DNA of 64,000 nucleotides from Tateyamaria omphalii (GTDB lineage Bacteria > Pseudomonadota > Alphaproteobacteria > Rhodobacterales > Rhodobacteraceae). Both the position numbers and the translations under genes were made by a program. Each line of letters opens with the position of its first letter. Within the stretch, counting starts at the first letter, position 1. Location: contig NZ_CP019312.1 in NCBI RefSeq assembly GCF_001969365.1, positions 806,001-870,000 on the forward strand. Direction: 5' to 3'. Below the pieces are notes generated by a model. That model ran no database searches. It had not been told where the DNA came from and saw only the letters and a program-made list of their open reading frames with translations. Positions 54,742-63,061 of the stretch are shown one piece after another.

Positions 54742-54782
54742 ATTTGCAATTTGCAATCGGGTTGCTGAATACACTTTGCAAA
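54742..54782. promoter_or_regulatory. predicted PccR operator upstream of pccB
   Basis: Two overlapping ATTTGCAAT units (54742-54757) and a perfect TTTGCAAA at 54775-54782, in the 179-bp region between the MFS gene and pccB. The sites begin about 70 bp upstream of pccB, where a promoter is expected. They match the motif near pccR. Confidence 0.7.
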
Positions 54783-54852
54783 TATTCCGATTGATGCTTC
54801 AACCGGACGCTTCCGCACTTGTATAAGGCCGGAAACCACCAGCGGGGACAGC

Positions 54853-56385
54853 ATGAAAGATATTCTGACCGAATTGGAATCCCGGCGCGCCGATGCGCGT
54901 CTGGGCGGCGGCCAAAAACGGATCAATGCACAGCACGGGCGTGGCAAGTTGACCGCACGGGAGCGTATTGACCTGCTTCTGGACGAAGGGTCCTTCGAAG
55001 AGTTCGATATGTTCGTCACCCACCGCTGTACCGACTTCGGGATGGAAAATCAGAAACCCGCAGGCGACGGTGTCGTGACCGGATGGGGCACGATAAACGG
55101 GCGGCAGGTCTACGTCTTTAGCCAGGATTTCACGGTTCTTGGTGGGTCGGTGTCGGCCACTCATGCGGCCAAGATCTGTAAGATCATGGACAAGGCAGTC
55201 GAAAATGGCGCGCCGGTCATCGGCATCAACGATTCGGGTGGTGCGCGTATTCAGGAAGGCGTGGACAGCTTGGCCGGTTATGGCGAAGTGTTTCAGCGCA
55301 ACATCATGGCATCGGGCGTGGTGCCGCAGATCAGCGTGATCATGGGTCCCTGTGCCGGAGGTGCTGTCTATTCCCCCGCGATGACCGACTTCATCTTTAT
55401 GGTCAAGGACAGCTCCTATATGTTCGTGACGGGGCCGGATGTTGTGAAGACGGTGACCAACGAGCAGGTGACCGCCGAAGAACTGGGTGGCGCATCCACC
55501 CACACCAAGAAATCATCGGTGGCCGACGCGGCCTTCAACAACGATGTCGAAGCGCTTGCCGAAGTGCGCCGCCTCGTGGACTTCCTGCCGCTCAACAACC
55601 GCGAAAAGCCGCCCGTCCGCCCCTTCTTTGACGAGCCGGACCGGATCGAGACAAGCCTCGATACGCTGGTCCCGGAAAACGCGAACACCCCCTACGACAT
55701 GAAAGAGCTGATCGTGAAGCTTGCCGACGAGGGTGACTTTTACGAGCTGCAGGAAGATTTTGCCAAGAATATCATCACGGGCTTCATCCGGCTTGAGGGG
55801 CGCACTGTAGGTGTGGTGGCCAACCAGCCGATGGTGCTGGCCGGTGTTTTGGACATCGACAGCGCACGCAAGGCAGCACGGTTCGTGCGCTTCTGCGATT
55901 GTTTCGACATACCGATCCTGACGCTTGTCGATGTGCCCGGCTTCCTGCCCGGCACGACGCAAGAGTATGGCGGCGTGATCAAGCACGGCGCCAAGCTGCT
56001 GTACGCATACGGTGAGGCGACGGTGCCCAAGGTCACCGTGATCACGCGCAAGGCATATGGAGGGGCCTATGTGGTGATGGCGTCGAAACACCTGGCCGCC
56101 GATTTCAACTATGCCTGGCCCACCTCCGAGATTGCAGTGATGGGCGCCAAGGGCGCGACCGAGATCATACACCGCGCCGATCTGGGGGATGCGGACAAAA
56201 CGGCGCAGCACACGAAGGACTACGAGGACCGCTTTGCCAACCCGTTCGTGGCCGCCGAACGCGGGTTCATCGACGAGGTGATCCAGCCCCGCTCGACACG
56301 CAAACGTGTCAGCCGTGCCTTTGCGTCACTGCGCAACAAGAAGACTCCTATGCCGTGGAAAAAGCACGATAACATCCCGCTATAG
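54853..56385 (+). CDS. pccB: propionyl-CoA carboxylase beta chain
   Basis: The 510-aa carboxyltransferase subunit that moves CO2 from biotin to propionyl-CoA, giving methylmalonyl-CoA. Family segments are [20 protein letters not shown] at the N-terminus, [20 protein letters not shown] and [20 protein letters not shown], with [11 protein letters not shown] late in the sequence. Full length. It partners with PccA (59683-61701). Controlled by PccR, judging from the sites upstream. AGCGGGGA lies before the ATG. Confidence 0.96.
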   Translation: MKDILTELESRRADARLGGGQKRINAQHGRGKLTARERIDLLLDEGSFEEFDMFVTHRCTDFGMENQKPAGDGVVTGWGTINGRQVYVFSQDFTVLGGSVSATHAAKICKIMDKAVENGAPVIGINDSGGARIQEGVDSLAGYGEVFQRNIMASGVVPQISVIMGPCAGGAVYSPAMTDFIFMVKDSSYMFVTGPDVVKTVTNEQVTAEELGGASTHTKKSSVADAAFNNDVEALAEVRRLVDFLPLNNREKPPVRPFFDEPDRIETSLDTLVPENANTPYDMKELIVKLADEGDFYELQEDFAKNIITGFIRLEGRTVGVVANQPMVLAGVLDIDSARKAARFVRFCDCFDIPILTLVDVPGFLPGTTQEYGGVIKHGAKLLYAYGEATVPKVTVITRKAYGGAYVVMASKHLAADFNYAWPTSEIAVMGAKGATEIIHRADLGDADKTAQHTKDYEDRFANPFVAAERGFIDEVIQPRSTRKRVSRAFASLRNKKTPMPWKKHDNIPL

Positions 56386-56429
56386 GGGAATCGCGCAGTG
56401 CGATCCCCGATACGGAAATGGAGAAGTAA

Positions 56430-56891
56430 GTGCGTTATGTTTTGACGATCATTGTTGTGTTGCTGGCCTTCCCCGCGTGGGCGCAACAGGGCGCGGTTTG
56501 TAAAGGCAAACAGAGTTTTACGTTGGGTGATGGTACTTCGGGCTGCTTGTTGGACATCAGAGCAACGTCCATCACGAAAACCCTGACACGGGATGACGGC
56601 CAGTCGAGGTCAAACTCAAGGAATGCTGCTTTGATCGAAGTCGCGATGTTTGGTCGGTTCAATTCCCAGTGGCGTGTCAGCACTCCGAGAATGAAGGAGG
56701 TGTGCAATATTTTCCGTCAGACTGCTACGGCCTCCTTTCCTGGCAAGCCCCCCAAGTCGATCGTCGTTCGGATGTTGTGGCCGGACGTCCCAAATCCCGA
56801 ACGGAATGCGTTCGTTCGCCTGCGATCAAAGGTTGCAAATCAAGCCGCGTTCATGAATGGATCGTGTCGTTCGATCAAGTATTTCAGATGA
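56430..56891 (+). CDS. secreted hypothetical protein, 153 aa
   Basis: A signal peptide (MRYVLTIIVVLLAFPAWAQ, cleavage probably after AWA) and a mature part with five cysteines (VCKGKQ, SGCLLD, EVCNIF, GSCRSIK), suggesting disulfides. The start is a GTG at 56430 with GGAGAAG just upstream. Not recognised; basic. It is 44 bp after pccB and likely co-transcribed. A link to propionate metabolism is not obvious. Confidence 0.7.
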   Translation: MRYVLTIIVVLLAFPAWAQQGAVCKGKQSFTLGDGTSGCLLDIRATSITKTLTRDDGQSRSNSRNAALIEVAMFGRFNSQWRVSTPRMKEVCNIFRQTATASFPGKPPKSIVVRMLWPDVPNPERNAFVRLRSKVANQAAFMNGSCRSIKYFR

Positions 56892-56988
56892 AAAACGCGA
56901 CCGCATCATCGCAGGCAGTTGCACGGTTCCGCCGTGAAATAGTTGTTGTTGTGCGTCACCGTCGGATGCTGAAATATTCAGTGTCGCG

Positions 56989-57336
56989 GTGCTTGCGGTG
57001 AAGCGGCGCTGGCATGTTCTGCGCGAGGGCGACGGCGTTACGCTGTATCGTCAGAGTCCGCCACGTTTCGACTTTGTTGTGCAGACACAGCTACCGAGCG
57101 GCGATGCTTTGCGGCTCGCCAATCAAATTCGGCAGGATGTATGGCGGGCGCTGCAAACGGTGCGGGGCTTTTCTCCGGTCATTCGGCTGCGACGTGTTGA
57201 AGACGGCTGGGCAGTTGAGGCAGGTGGGCGCGCCGCTGGCAGTGTACCGAACACCGTTATTGCCCGCGTGGACGCTGTTCTGAACGATCCTTCAAACCGC
57301 GCCCGTTGGATGCGAATTGCGGGAGGGGCAAGATGA
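56989..57336 (+). CDS. hypothetical protein, 115 aa
   Basis: A basic soluble protein (MLAVKRRWHVLREGDGVTLY at the N-terminus). No signal or known motif. It may start at the GTG at 56989 or the one at 56998. It sits between pccB and a cupin gene and overlaps the latter by ATGA. The even hydrophobic pattern and an AVEAGGRAAGS segment suggest a compact alpha/beta fold. Function unknown. Confidence 0.65.
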   Translation: MLAVKRRWHVLREGDGVTLYRQSPPRFDFVVQTQLPSGDALRLANQIRQDVWRALQTVRGFSPVIRLRRVEDGWAVEAGGRAAGSVPNTVIARVDAVLNDPSNRARWMRIAGGAR

Positions 57337-57728
57337 GCCTTTGGAAGAGCCAAGCGTTCACCGTCTCTCATGCGGACGGCGGTGCATTCGAAAGCGAAGG
57401 CTTGCGCCCTTTCTTTGAATACCGCCAGCTTGGCATTGGCGAGGCCACCAACAGCGCCTATGGCGCGCATGTCATTCGGGCCGTGCCAGGGATGGAAAGC
57501 CCTGGTACCTGGCATTCGCATGACCTGGATTTCCAGTTGGTCTATGTCACGCGCGGTTGGGTTGTCTTTGAATACGAGGGGCAGGGCGAACACGTGTTGC
57601 GTGTGGGGTCATGTGTTCTGCAACCCCCTCAGATTGTGCATCGGGAATTTCGGCACTCCGACGACCTGGAATTGATCGAAATCACGGCACCTGCCACCTT
57701 TACAACGCAAGAAGAAGATGCACGATGA
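57333..57728 (+). CDS. cupin-domain protein, 131 aa
   Basis: A single cupin barrel. The first cupin motif is GTWHSHDLDFQLVYVTRGW (residues about 52-70: WHSHDLDFQ with two His and an acidic ligand position), the second is CVLQPPQIVHREF. Metal binding is likely. Single-domain cupins may be isomerases, dioxygenases or small-molecule binding proteins, so I cannot name a reaction. It overlaps genes on both sides by ATGA and so belongs firmly to the pcc operon. Confidence 0.85.
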   Translation: MSLWKSQAFTVSHADGGAFESEGLRPFFEYRQLGIGEATNSAYGAHVIRAVPGMESPGTWHSHDLDFQLVYVTRGWVVFEYEGQGEHVLRVGSCVLQPPQIVHREFRHSDDLELIEITAPATFTTQEEDAR

Positions 57729-58213
57729 GAGGTGACTGGCAACATACTGTGCCGAATGGAACAGTGCGACGGGTTATCACCGCACGCACAGCAGCCCCGG
57801 AGGGAGGAGCTCGGACCTGGAAACGGGAATGGGTCCGGGGCTGCGTATCGGCCTTTGTGCTTTGTGCTACGCCCGGACTTGCCCAAGACGTGCCATCCGG
57901 CCAACCGGTCACCTTGTCCGAAATTCTGGTGGATGAAGTGGGTGCTGAGCAGTGGCTGCGGTTTCGGTTTCTGGCACCTGGTATCGCACGTGATACCGGC
58001 GAAGTAAGTTACGCTGATGCCGAGGGCGACTTTCAAGCGCTGTGCGATGACTTTGTGCTGCCATACATCGCTGACTTCGCGCTCGACGCAGATGTCGTTG
58101 TCATCTCACTCATGGATCGGCCTGTGGCGTTTGGCACTTCTGACCCGGATGCGACACAGTTTTTCGAAGCGTTTCGCCCGGGCCCGGACGGGTGTGTGTG
58201 GGAGGCGTTGTGA
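57725..58213 (+). CDS. hypothetical protein, 162 aa, with an N-terminal hydrophobic segment
   Basis: About 40 N-terminal residues are basic, followed by a short hydrophobic stretch ending in ATPGLAQ, which resembles a late signal peptide. The mature part has SEILVDEVGAEQWLRFRFL and two cysteines (ALCDDF, DGCVWEAL). I recall similar proteins as a roseobacter family of unknown function, but cannot confirm a name. If the signal is real, the true start may be an internal GTG. It overlaps the cupin gene. The 178 bases after it hold no credible gene. Confidence 0.6.
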   Translation: MRGDWQHTVPNGTVRRVITARTAAPEGGARTWKREWVRGCVSAFVLCATPGLAQDVPSGQPVTLSEILVDEVGAEQWLRFRFLAPGIARDTGEVSYADAEGDFQALCDDFVLPYIADFALDADVVVISLMDRPVAFGTSDPDATQFFEAFRPGPDGCVWEAL

Positions 58214-58391
58214 TGGCTCAGCGGAAAATCGCATATGCGTCTTTGAGGCCACAACCGGCGCAAGGCTGTCTGCCGCCGTATCTTTCAGCCCGAAAATCAC
58301 GTATATGGTCGTCGAGGGATCCCCAAGATCCCCTTACCTCGCATTGGATGCGTCATTTTGCGTGTCTGAAAGTTGACTACAGGAGAGACAG

Positions 58392-58535
58392 ATGTCGAAG
58401 AGCATCAAAGTGTTGGGCATGGTTAGCCTCATGGTTCTGGTCGCAGCATGCGCCCGCAACAACAACGAAGAGTTCGTCGTTGTCGAGCCCGAGCCCATCA
58501 GCCAAGAGCCTGTCCACACGGGCAAGTTCAAGTAA
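58392..58535 (+). CDS. small lipoprotein, 47 aa
   Basis: Read directly: it begins MSKSIKVLGMVSLMVLVAAC, with the lipobox LVAAC and the acylated Cys at residue 20, followed by a short acidic tail containing FVVVEPEPISQEPVHTGKFK. AGGAGAG lies 6 bases before the ATG. Such mini-lipoproteins are common in Rhodobacterales and are easily missed by annotation. Function unknown. A 9-bp hairpin follows directly. Confidence 0.8.
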   Translation: MSKSIKVLGMVSLMVLVAACARNNNEEFVVVEPEPISQEPVHTGKFK

Positions 58536-58541
58536 TTCTAC

Positions 58542-58565
58542 AGGGCGGGCGTTTATGCCCGCCCT
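58542..58565 (+). terminator. hairpin after the 47-aa lipoprotein gene
   Basis: Stem agggcgggc (58542-58550) with gcccgccct (58557-58565), 6-nt loop. No T-run follows, so it may protect the mRNA end or terminate weakly. Confidence 0.5.
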
Positions 58566-58592
58566 GACATCCCTCACCGCGGGGGGCAGCGA

Positions 58593-58949
58593 ATGCTGAA
58601 ACATCGCGGTTTCCCGGGTCGCCTGACCGGAACTGACCACCAATTCACAATTCGCCGTCCGAACCCCAAGGGTGTGACACCGCTTCAGCGGCGCGAGCGC
58701 TTTGCCGACCGCAAACCGGCAGACCGGCGTGCGGATGCCGCTTTTTTCGCAGCATTGTGGGCCAATTTCGGCACCGAGCCGTTTGAGCGAGGCAATTTGG
58801 ATGCCGGACGCTTGTCCTGGCTGTTCGGGCGGGAAGTGATTCCAGCGACTGATCCCTTCGATCTTGCTGATTATGAAGCACTTTTACAGATTGACGAAGA
58901 TGTGGCGCGCGCCTCGTTCCCCGAAGCATTTCAAGAGGGCCTGGAATGA
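58593..58949 (+). CDS. hypothetical protein, 118 aa
   Basis: A soluble basic/acidic protein (MLKHRGFPGRLTGTDHQFTI) with ERFADRKPADRRADAAFFAAL and LSWLFGREVIPATDPFDLAD. No domain recognised. It is orientated with the pcc genes. The spacing and hairpin before it leave co-transcription open. The long region after it (58950-59370) has no gene but a strong terminator. Confidence 0.6.
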   Translation: MLKHRGFPGRLTGTDHQFTIRRPNPKGVTPLQRRERFADRKPADRRADAAFFAALWANFGTEPFERGNLDAGRLSWLFGREVIPATDPFDLADYEALLQIDEDVARASFPEAFQEGLE

Positions 58950-59134
58950 CTTGCGCAGGGTTCATCGGCGTTTTCTTGCCGCTCGATTCCCGTATGTGGC
59001 GAAACATGGCTCATTCTCGCCGGTCATATAACTTGCCCTTTGTGCATGCCGAAAAAGCGTGCGAGCGTGAACTATCAGCGCCGCTTCCCCAGGTTATCTG
59101 CGGCGTTGTGTACCATTTCCGTACCCCTTCCCCT

Positions 59135-59181
59135 GGTGGGCAGCAGATGTCGCAAGACGTTATGCTGCCCACCTTTTTTTT
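59135..59181 (+). terminator. strong intrinsic terminator in a 421-bp non-coding stretch
   Basis: An 11-bp perfect stem, ggtgggcagca (59135-59145) with tgctgcccacc (59163-59173), an inner small stem around GTCGCAAGAC, then eight T. It lies 186 bases after the nearest gene stop. It may end the upstream operon or a small RNA transcribed from about 58950-59130. Nothing else is visible in 58950-59370. Confidence 0.9.
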
Positions 59182-59370
59182 CGTGTCACGCCGTCTCGAC
59201 GCGACGACATTTGACCGCGTTGCCGCCGGGTATACGCATCGGCGGCAAACCGGCGGTCCGATCCGCATGTTTCGGCGGTCGGGTGCGTGTTCCAGTGTTT
59301 GCAGACGGGAACGATTGATCGACCTTGGCGTTTGTCACAGGACAAGCACGTCAAATAAAGGAAGAACATC

Positions 59371-59574
59371 ATGCGTATCAAATTCGCAATTCTCGCAACG
59401 GCAGCAGCATTCGGACTGGCCGCGTGCGGTGACACGGTTGGCGAACAGGCTGTCCTTGGGGGCGCCGTCGGTGGTGTCGGCACAGCCGCACTGGGCGGCA
59501 ACGCCGTTGCCGGTGCCGCGGTGGGTGCAGGCGCAAACGTGCTCTACTGCGACCAGAACCCAAGCCGCTGTTGA
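59371..59574 (+). CDS. small glycine-rich lipoprotein, 67 aa
   Basis: Signal peptide with lipobox GLAAC (acylated Cys at residue 19, in MRIKFAILATAAAFGLAAC). The rest is a glycine-zipper-like repeat (GGAVGGVGTAALGGNAVAGA) ending with two Cys (YCDQNPSRC). Such proteins often sit in the outer membrane and may oligomerise. AAGGAAG precedes the ATG. Between the terminator and pccA; probably its own transcript or the pccA leader gene. Confidence 0.82.
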   Translation: MRIKFAILATAAAFGLAACGDTVGEQAVLGGAVGGVGTAALGGNAVAGAAVGAGANVLYCDQNPSRC

Positions 59575-59682
59575 CCCCGGCGCCGCGCGCCTGACGCGCG
59601 ATTTCAGATCACACGCGGAACGCCGTCTTGCCTTCGGGCAAGGCGGTGTTTTGCGTTCCAAGACCCAGAAAAGTGAGGCCCT

Positions 59683-61701
59683 ATGTTCAACAAGATACTG
59701 ATCGCCAATCGGGGGGAGATCGCCTGCCGTGTCATCAAGACCGCGCGCAAGATGGGTATCCCTACCGTCGCCATATATTCCGACGCCGATGCCAAGGCGC
59801 TGCATGTGCAGATGGCGGACGAGGCGATCCACATCGGGCCGCCGCCCGCCAATCAGTCCTACATCGTCATCGACAAGGTGATGGATGCGATCAAGCAATC
59901 TGGCGCCAAGGCTGTTCATCCTGGCTATGGCTTTCTGTCCGAGAACGCCAAGTTCGCGGAGGCGCTGGACGCTGCGGGCGTCGCTTTCGTCGGCCCGCCG
60001 AAGGGCGCTATCGAAAGCATGGGCGACAAGATCACCTCGAAGAAGATTGCCCAAGAGGCCAATGTCAGCACCGTACCCGGCTATATGGGGTTGATCGAGG
60101 ATGCAGATGAGGCCGTGAAGATCTCGAACGAGATCGGCTATCCGGTGATGCTCAAGGCCTCTGCCGGCGGCGGTGGCAAGGGGATGCGGATTGCTTGGAA
60201 TGACGAGGAGGCGCGCGAGGGTTTCCAATCGTCAAAGAACGAGGCAGCGAGCAGCTTTGGTGACGACCGTATCTTTATCGAGAAGTTCGTCACGCAGCCG
60301 CGTCACATCGAAATCCAGGTTCTGTGTGACACCCACGGCAACGGCATATATCTGGGTGAGCGCGAATGCTCCATCCAGCGCCGCAACCAGAAAGTCGTGG
60401 AAGAGGCTCCCAGTCCGTTCCTGGACGAGGCGACTCGGAAAGCCATGGGTGAGCAAGCCGTCTCCCTTGCCAAAGCCGTCGGGTATGCCAGCGCCGGTAC
60501 GGTCGAATTCATCGTGGACGGGGACAAGAATTTCTATTTCCTGGAAATGAACACCCGCTTGCAGGTGGAACACCCGGTCACCGAACTGATCACGGGTGTG
60601 GACCTTGTCGAACAGATGATCCGCGTGGCGGCAGGTGAAGAACTGTCTATCACCCAGGACGATGTGAAGCTGAATGGCTGGGCCATTGAAAACCGGCTTT
60701 ATGCCGAGGATCCGTATCGCGGCTTTTTGCCGTCGATCGGGCGATTGACCCGCTATCGCCCCCCCGCAGAGACCGCCAGCTACACACCCGGCGTCACGCC
60801 CGACAGCATTGTCGTGCGCAACGATACCGGCGTCTATGAAGGCGGCGAGATCAGCATGTACTACGACCCGATGATTGCCAAGCTCTGCACATGGGGGCCT
60901 GACCGCGCTACGGCCATCGAGGCGATGCGCGTGGCCCTCGACAGTTTTGAGGTCGAGGGGATTGGCCACAACTTGCCGTTCCTGAGTGCCGTGATGGACC
61001 ATCCAAAGTTTATCTCGGGCGATATGACCACAGCCTTTATTGCCGAGGAGTATCCCGAAGGGTTTGAAGGCGTGGATCTGGGCGAGGATGATCTGCGCCG
61101 CGTGGCCGCCGCTTGCGCCGCCATGCACCGCGTGGCTGAAATTCGCCGCGCCCGCGTGTCGGGCCGGATGGACAACCACGAACGCAAGGTCGGCAAGGAT
61201 TGGAATGTGACCTTGCACGGGCAATCCTATGATGTGGTCGTTAACGCTGATCAGGAGGGTGCGACGGTGTCCTTTAACGGCACGGCCGTGCGCGTCGCAG
61301 GCGATTGGACGCCGGGGGATCAACTGGCCGAGATGACTGTCGATGGCGCACCGCTTGTGTTGAAGGTGGGCAAGGTCTCTGGTGGGTTTCGCATTCGAAC
61401 CCGTGGCGCTGACCTGAAGGTGCATGTGCGCTCCCCGCGGCAGGCCGAACTGGCCCGCCTGATGCCCGAGAAGCTTCCGCCAGACACCTCCAAGATGCTC
61501 CTGTGCCCGATGCCCGGCCTGATCGTGAAGGTCGACGTGGCCGAAGGCGACGAGGTGCAGGAAGGGCAAGCACTATGCACCATTGAGGCGATGAAGATGG
61601 AAAATATCCTGCGCGCCGAGAAGAAGGGCATCGTGTCCAAGATCAATGCGGGCGCGGGCGACAGCCTGGCCGTTGACGACGTGATCATGGAATTCGAGTG
61701 A
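59683..61701 (+). CDS. pccA: propionyl-CoA carboxylase alpha chain (biotin carboxylase and carrier)
   Basis: 672 aa. The biotin carboxylase domain (1-450) opens with FNKILIANRGEIACRVIKTA and carries the ATP-grasp loop KASAGGGGKGMRI, ERECSIQRRNQKVVEEAPSP and NTRLQVEHPVTELITGVDLV. A BT-type linker follows, and the C-terminal biotinyl domain has EAMKMEN with Lys638 as the biotin site. Full length for bacterial PccA. Works with PccB. It overlaps the next gene by four bases (GTGA). Confidence 0.96.
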   Translation: MFNKILIANRGEIACRVIKTARKMGIPTVAIYSDADAKALHVQMADEAIHIGPPPANQSYIVIDKVMDAIKQSGAKAVHPGYGFLSENAKFAEALDAAGVAFVGPPKGAIESMGDKITSKKIAQEANVSTVPGYMGLIEDADEAVKISNEIGYPVMLKASAGGGGKGMRIAWNDEEAREGFQSSKNEAASSFGDDRIFIEKFVTQPRHIEIQVLCDTHGNGIYLGERECSIQRRNQKVVEEAPSPFLDEATRKAMGEQAVSLAKAVGYASAGTVEFIVDGDKNFYFLEMNTRLQVEHPVTELITGVDLVEQMIRVAAGEELSITQDDVKLNGWAIENRLYAEDPYRGFLPSIGRLTRYRPPAETASYTPGVTPDSIVVRNDTGVYEGGEISMYYDPMIAKLCTWGPDRATAIEAMRVALDSFEVEGIGHNLPFLSAVMDHPKFISGDMTTAFIAEEYPEGFEGVDLGEDDLRRVAAACAAMHRVAEIRRARVSGRMDNHERKVGKDWNVTLHGQSYDVVVNADQEGATVSFNGTAVRVAGDWTPGDQLAEMTVDGAPLVLKVGKVSGGFRIRTRGADLKVHVRSPRQAELARLMPEKLPPDTSKMLLCPMPGLIVKVDVAEGDEVQEGQALCTIEAMKMENILRAEKKGIVSKINAGAGDSLAVDDVIMEFE

Positions 61702-62285
61702 GTGCGACCCGTCATATCCTCGACGGGTTGGCCGCCGTTGATCCCCGCATTTGGCAAGCTGTCATCGCGGGGCTCTTCGTGGCCGTTGGGTGGATCGTCA
61801 ACGGCGCGCAAATGCGCCGCGACGCCGCCCGGCTGCGGCGAGAGCAGCGCGAGGATGTACAACGCGCGCTTGTGGCCGAAATCAAGCATTACCTTGAAGT
61901 GCTGGAGGGTGAGGATCTGAATGCGGCGTGGGAGGCAATGCAGCCCCGCATTGCGGAGGGCTATGTTCCGTTTCTGCCCACCGAATACAATGACATGGTG
62001 TTTCAGTCGGTGCTGGACAACATTCACATCCTGCCAAAGGAAGTGATTGACCCGGTGGTGAAGTATTACTCGCAACTCAACGCAATTGAGGTTCAGATTG
62101 CCGATTCACGCCTCAAGCCTTTTGTCGAAGGCACGGATGAGGCCAGCCGAAAGCGGCGCGAAATTGCGTATTTTCAATATCTACAGATGAAACAGCGCGC
62201 GCGCACATATGCAATTGATGCGCTGAAGCATTTGGGCGCGGACCCGGCGATCAGTAGCCCGGGCTCGGCCCGTTCCGACCGGTGA
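61698..62285 (+). CDS. membrane-anchored hypothetical protein, 195 aa
   Basis: One N-terminal transmembrane helix (IWQAVIAGLFVAVGWIVNGA), then a helical, Arg/Glu-rich cytosolic region (AQMRRDAARLRREQREDVQR) that looks like a coiled coil, followed by a longer helical domain. GTG start overlapping the pccA stop. Not recognised; similar small helical membrane proteins are common between metabolic genes of this group. After its stop, 160 bp contain no gene. Confidence 0.7.
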   Translation: MSATRHILDGLAAVDPRIWQAVIAGLFVAVGWIVNGAQMRRDAARLRREQREDVQRALVAEIKHYLEVLEGEDLNAAWEAMQPRIAEGYVPFLPTEYNDMVFQSVLDNIHILPKEVIDPVVKYYSQLNAIEVQIADSRLKPFVEGTDEASRKRREIAYFQYLQMKQRARTYAIDALKHLGADPAISSPGSARSDR

Positions 62286-62445
62286 TGGGAGTGGTACGTT
62301 TGGGTGTATCCGACATATCCGTCTCCTTTCCTGTTGGGTGGCATGTGGCACCCGATTACAGGGTGAATATAGGCTGTCCACCCCTGTTTCACAAGCGCGC
62401 TGTGGTGTTTAACGACGAACCGTTAATGCAGTCTCAACGGTTCGT

Positions 62446-62895
62446 TCAACTGTCTTGTCCGCGTCGTTCGCGGATTTCGCGCTGCCGGATCGGCATCTTG
62501 TCGATGGACCGCGTGATCTCACGCACGTCCCACGGAAAGGGTTTGCGCAGTTTCACGCCACCATCCTTGCCGACAAGGACCAGCATGAAGCCACGGGGGC
62601 GGAATTGCAGCCGCAAGTCGCTATCGACCGAGGGATCGGTATCGGTCAACACGACAACGTCCCGTTCGGCCAAGTCCTCGGCACGCGCTTCGAGAAACTC
62701 CATCTGCTGCCCGAAGTTTGGATCGTTCGGACTGTCGGCAAACACGATTATGGGTCGTTTTTCCCATACAAGTTCGCTTAAATCCGGGACATTTCCGGTG
62801 ACAAAGACGGAAGGCTCCGGCGCGCCATTGCTTTCCGCAGCGACTGCGGAACCGCCGAAAAGTCCAACCAGAACAATAGGTAGTAACTGTTTCAT
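62446..62895 (-). CDS. DUF4174 protein, periplasmic
   Basis: 149 aa with a signal peptide (MKQLLPIVLVGLFGGSAVAAE) and a thioredoxin-like DUF4174 domain: RPIIVFADSPNDPNFGQQME, RDVVVLTDTDPS and the strongly conserved GFMLVLVGKDGGVKLRKPFPWD. No CxxC, so not a redox thioredoxin. I chose the ATG at 62895 for the signal peptide. It is convergent with the 195-aa gene and divergent from the sulfotransferase-like gene. Confidence 0.85.
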   Translation of the reverse strand: MKQLLPIVLVGLFGGSAVAAESNGAPEPSVFVTGNVPDLSELVWEKRPIIVFADSPNDPNFGQQMEFLEARAEDLAERDVVVLTDTDPSVDSDLRLQFRPRGFMLVLVGKDGGVKLRKPFPWDVREITRSIDKMPIRQREIRERRGQDS

Positions 62896-63061
62896 CTGCT
62901 CTCCTGCTGGGATCAATGTAGCTGCTTTTTCCGCAATTGCGACGGCTGCTCGCGTCAATTTTAGCTTTAATCGCTCCGCAAGGCTTGGCGTGCGACCTCT
63001 CAACCATCTGCGTCGGCCCCGTGCTGGGCAGTTGACGCGCATGGCAAGGGATCAAAGCGGC

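Noticed and set aside
58017..58376. Frame continuing past the 162-aa gene that reads VFEATTGARLSAAVSF
   Set aside because: It looked like a frameshifted C-terminus, but the 162-aa protein ends normally at GCVWEAL and I see no conserved motif in the tail.
58192..58599. Plus-strand open frame of 135 codons between the 162-aa gene and the small lipoprotein
   Set aside because: It overlaps the lipoprotein gene, which has a clear lipobox and ribosome binding site, and its Arg/Ser-rich composition looks random.
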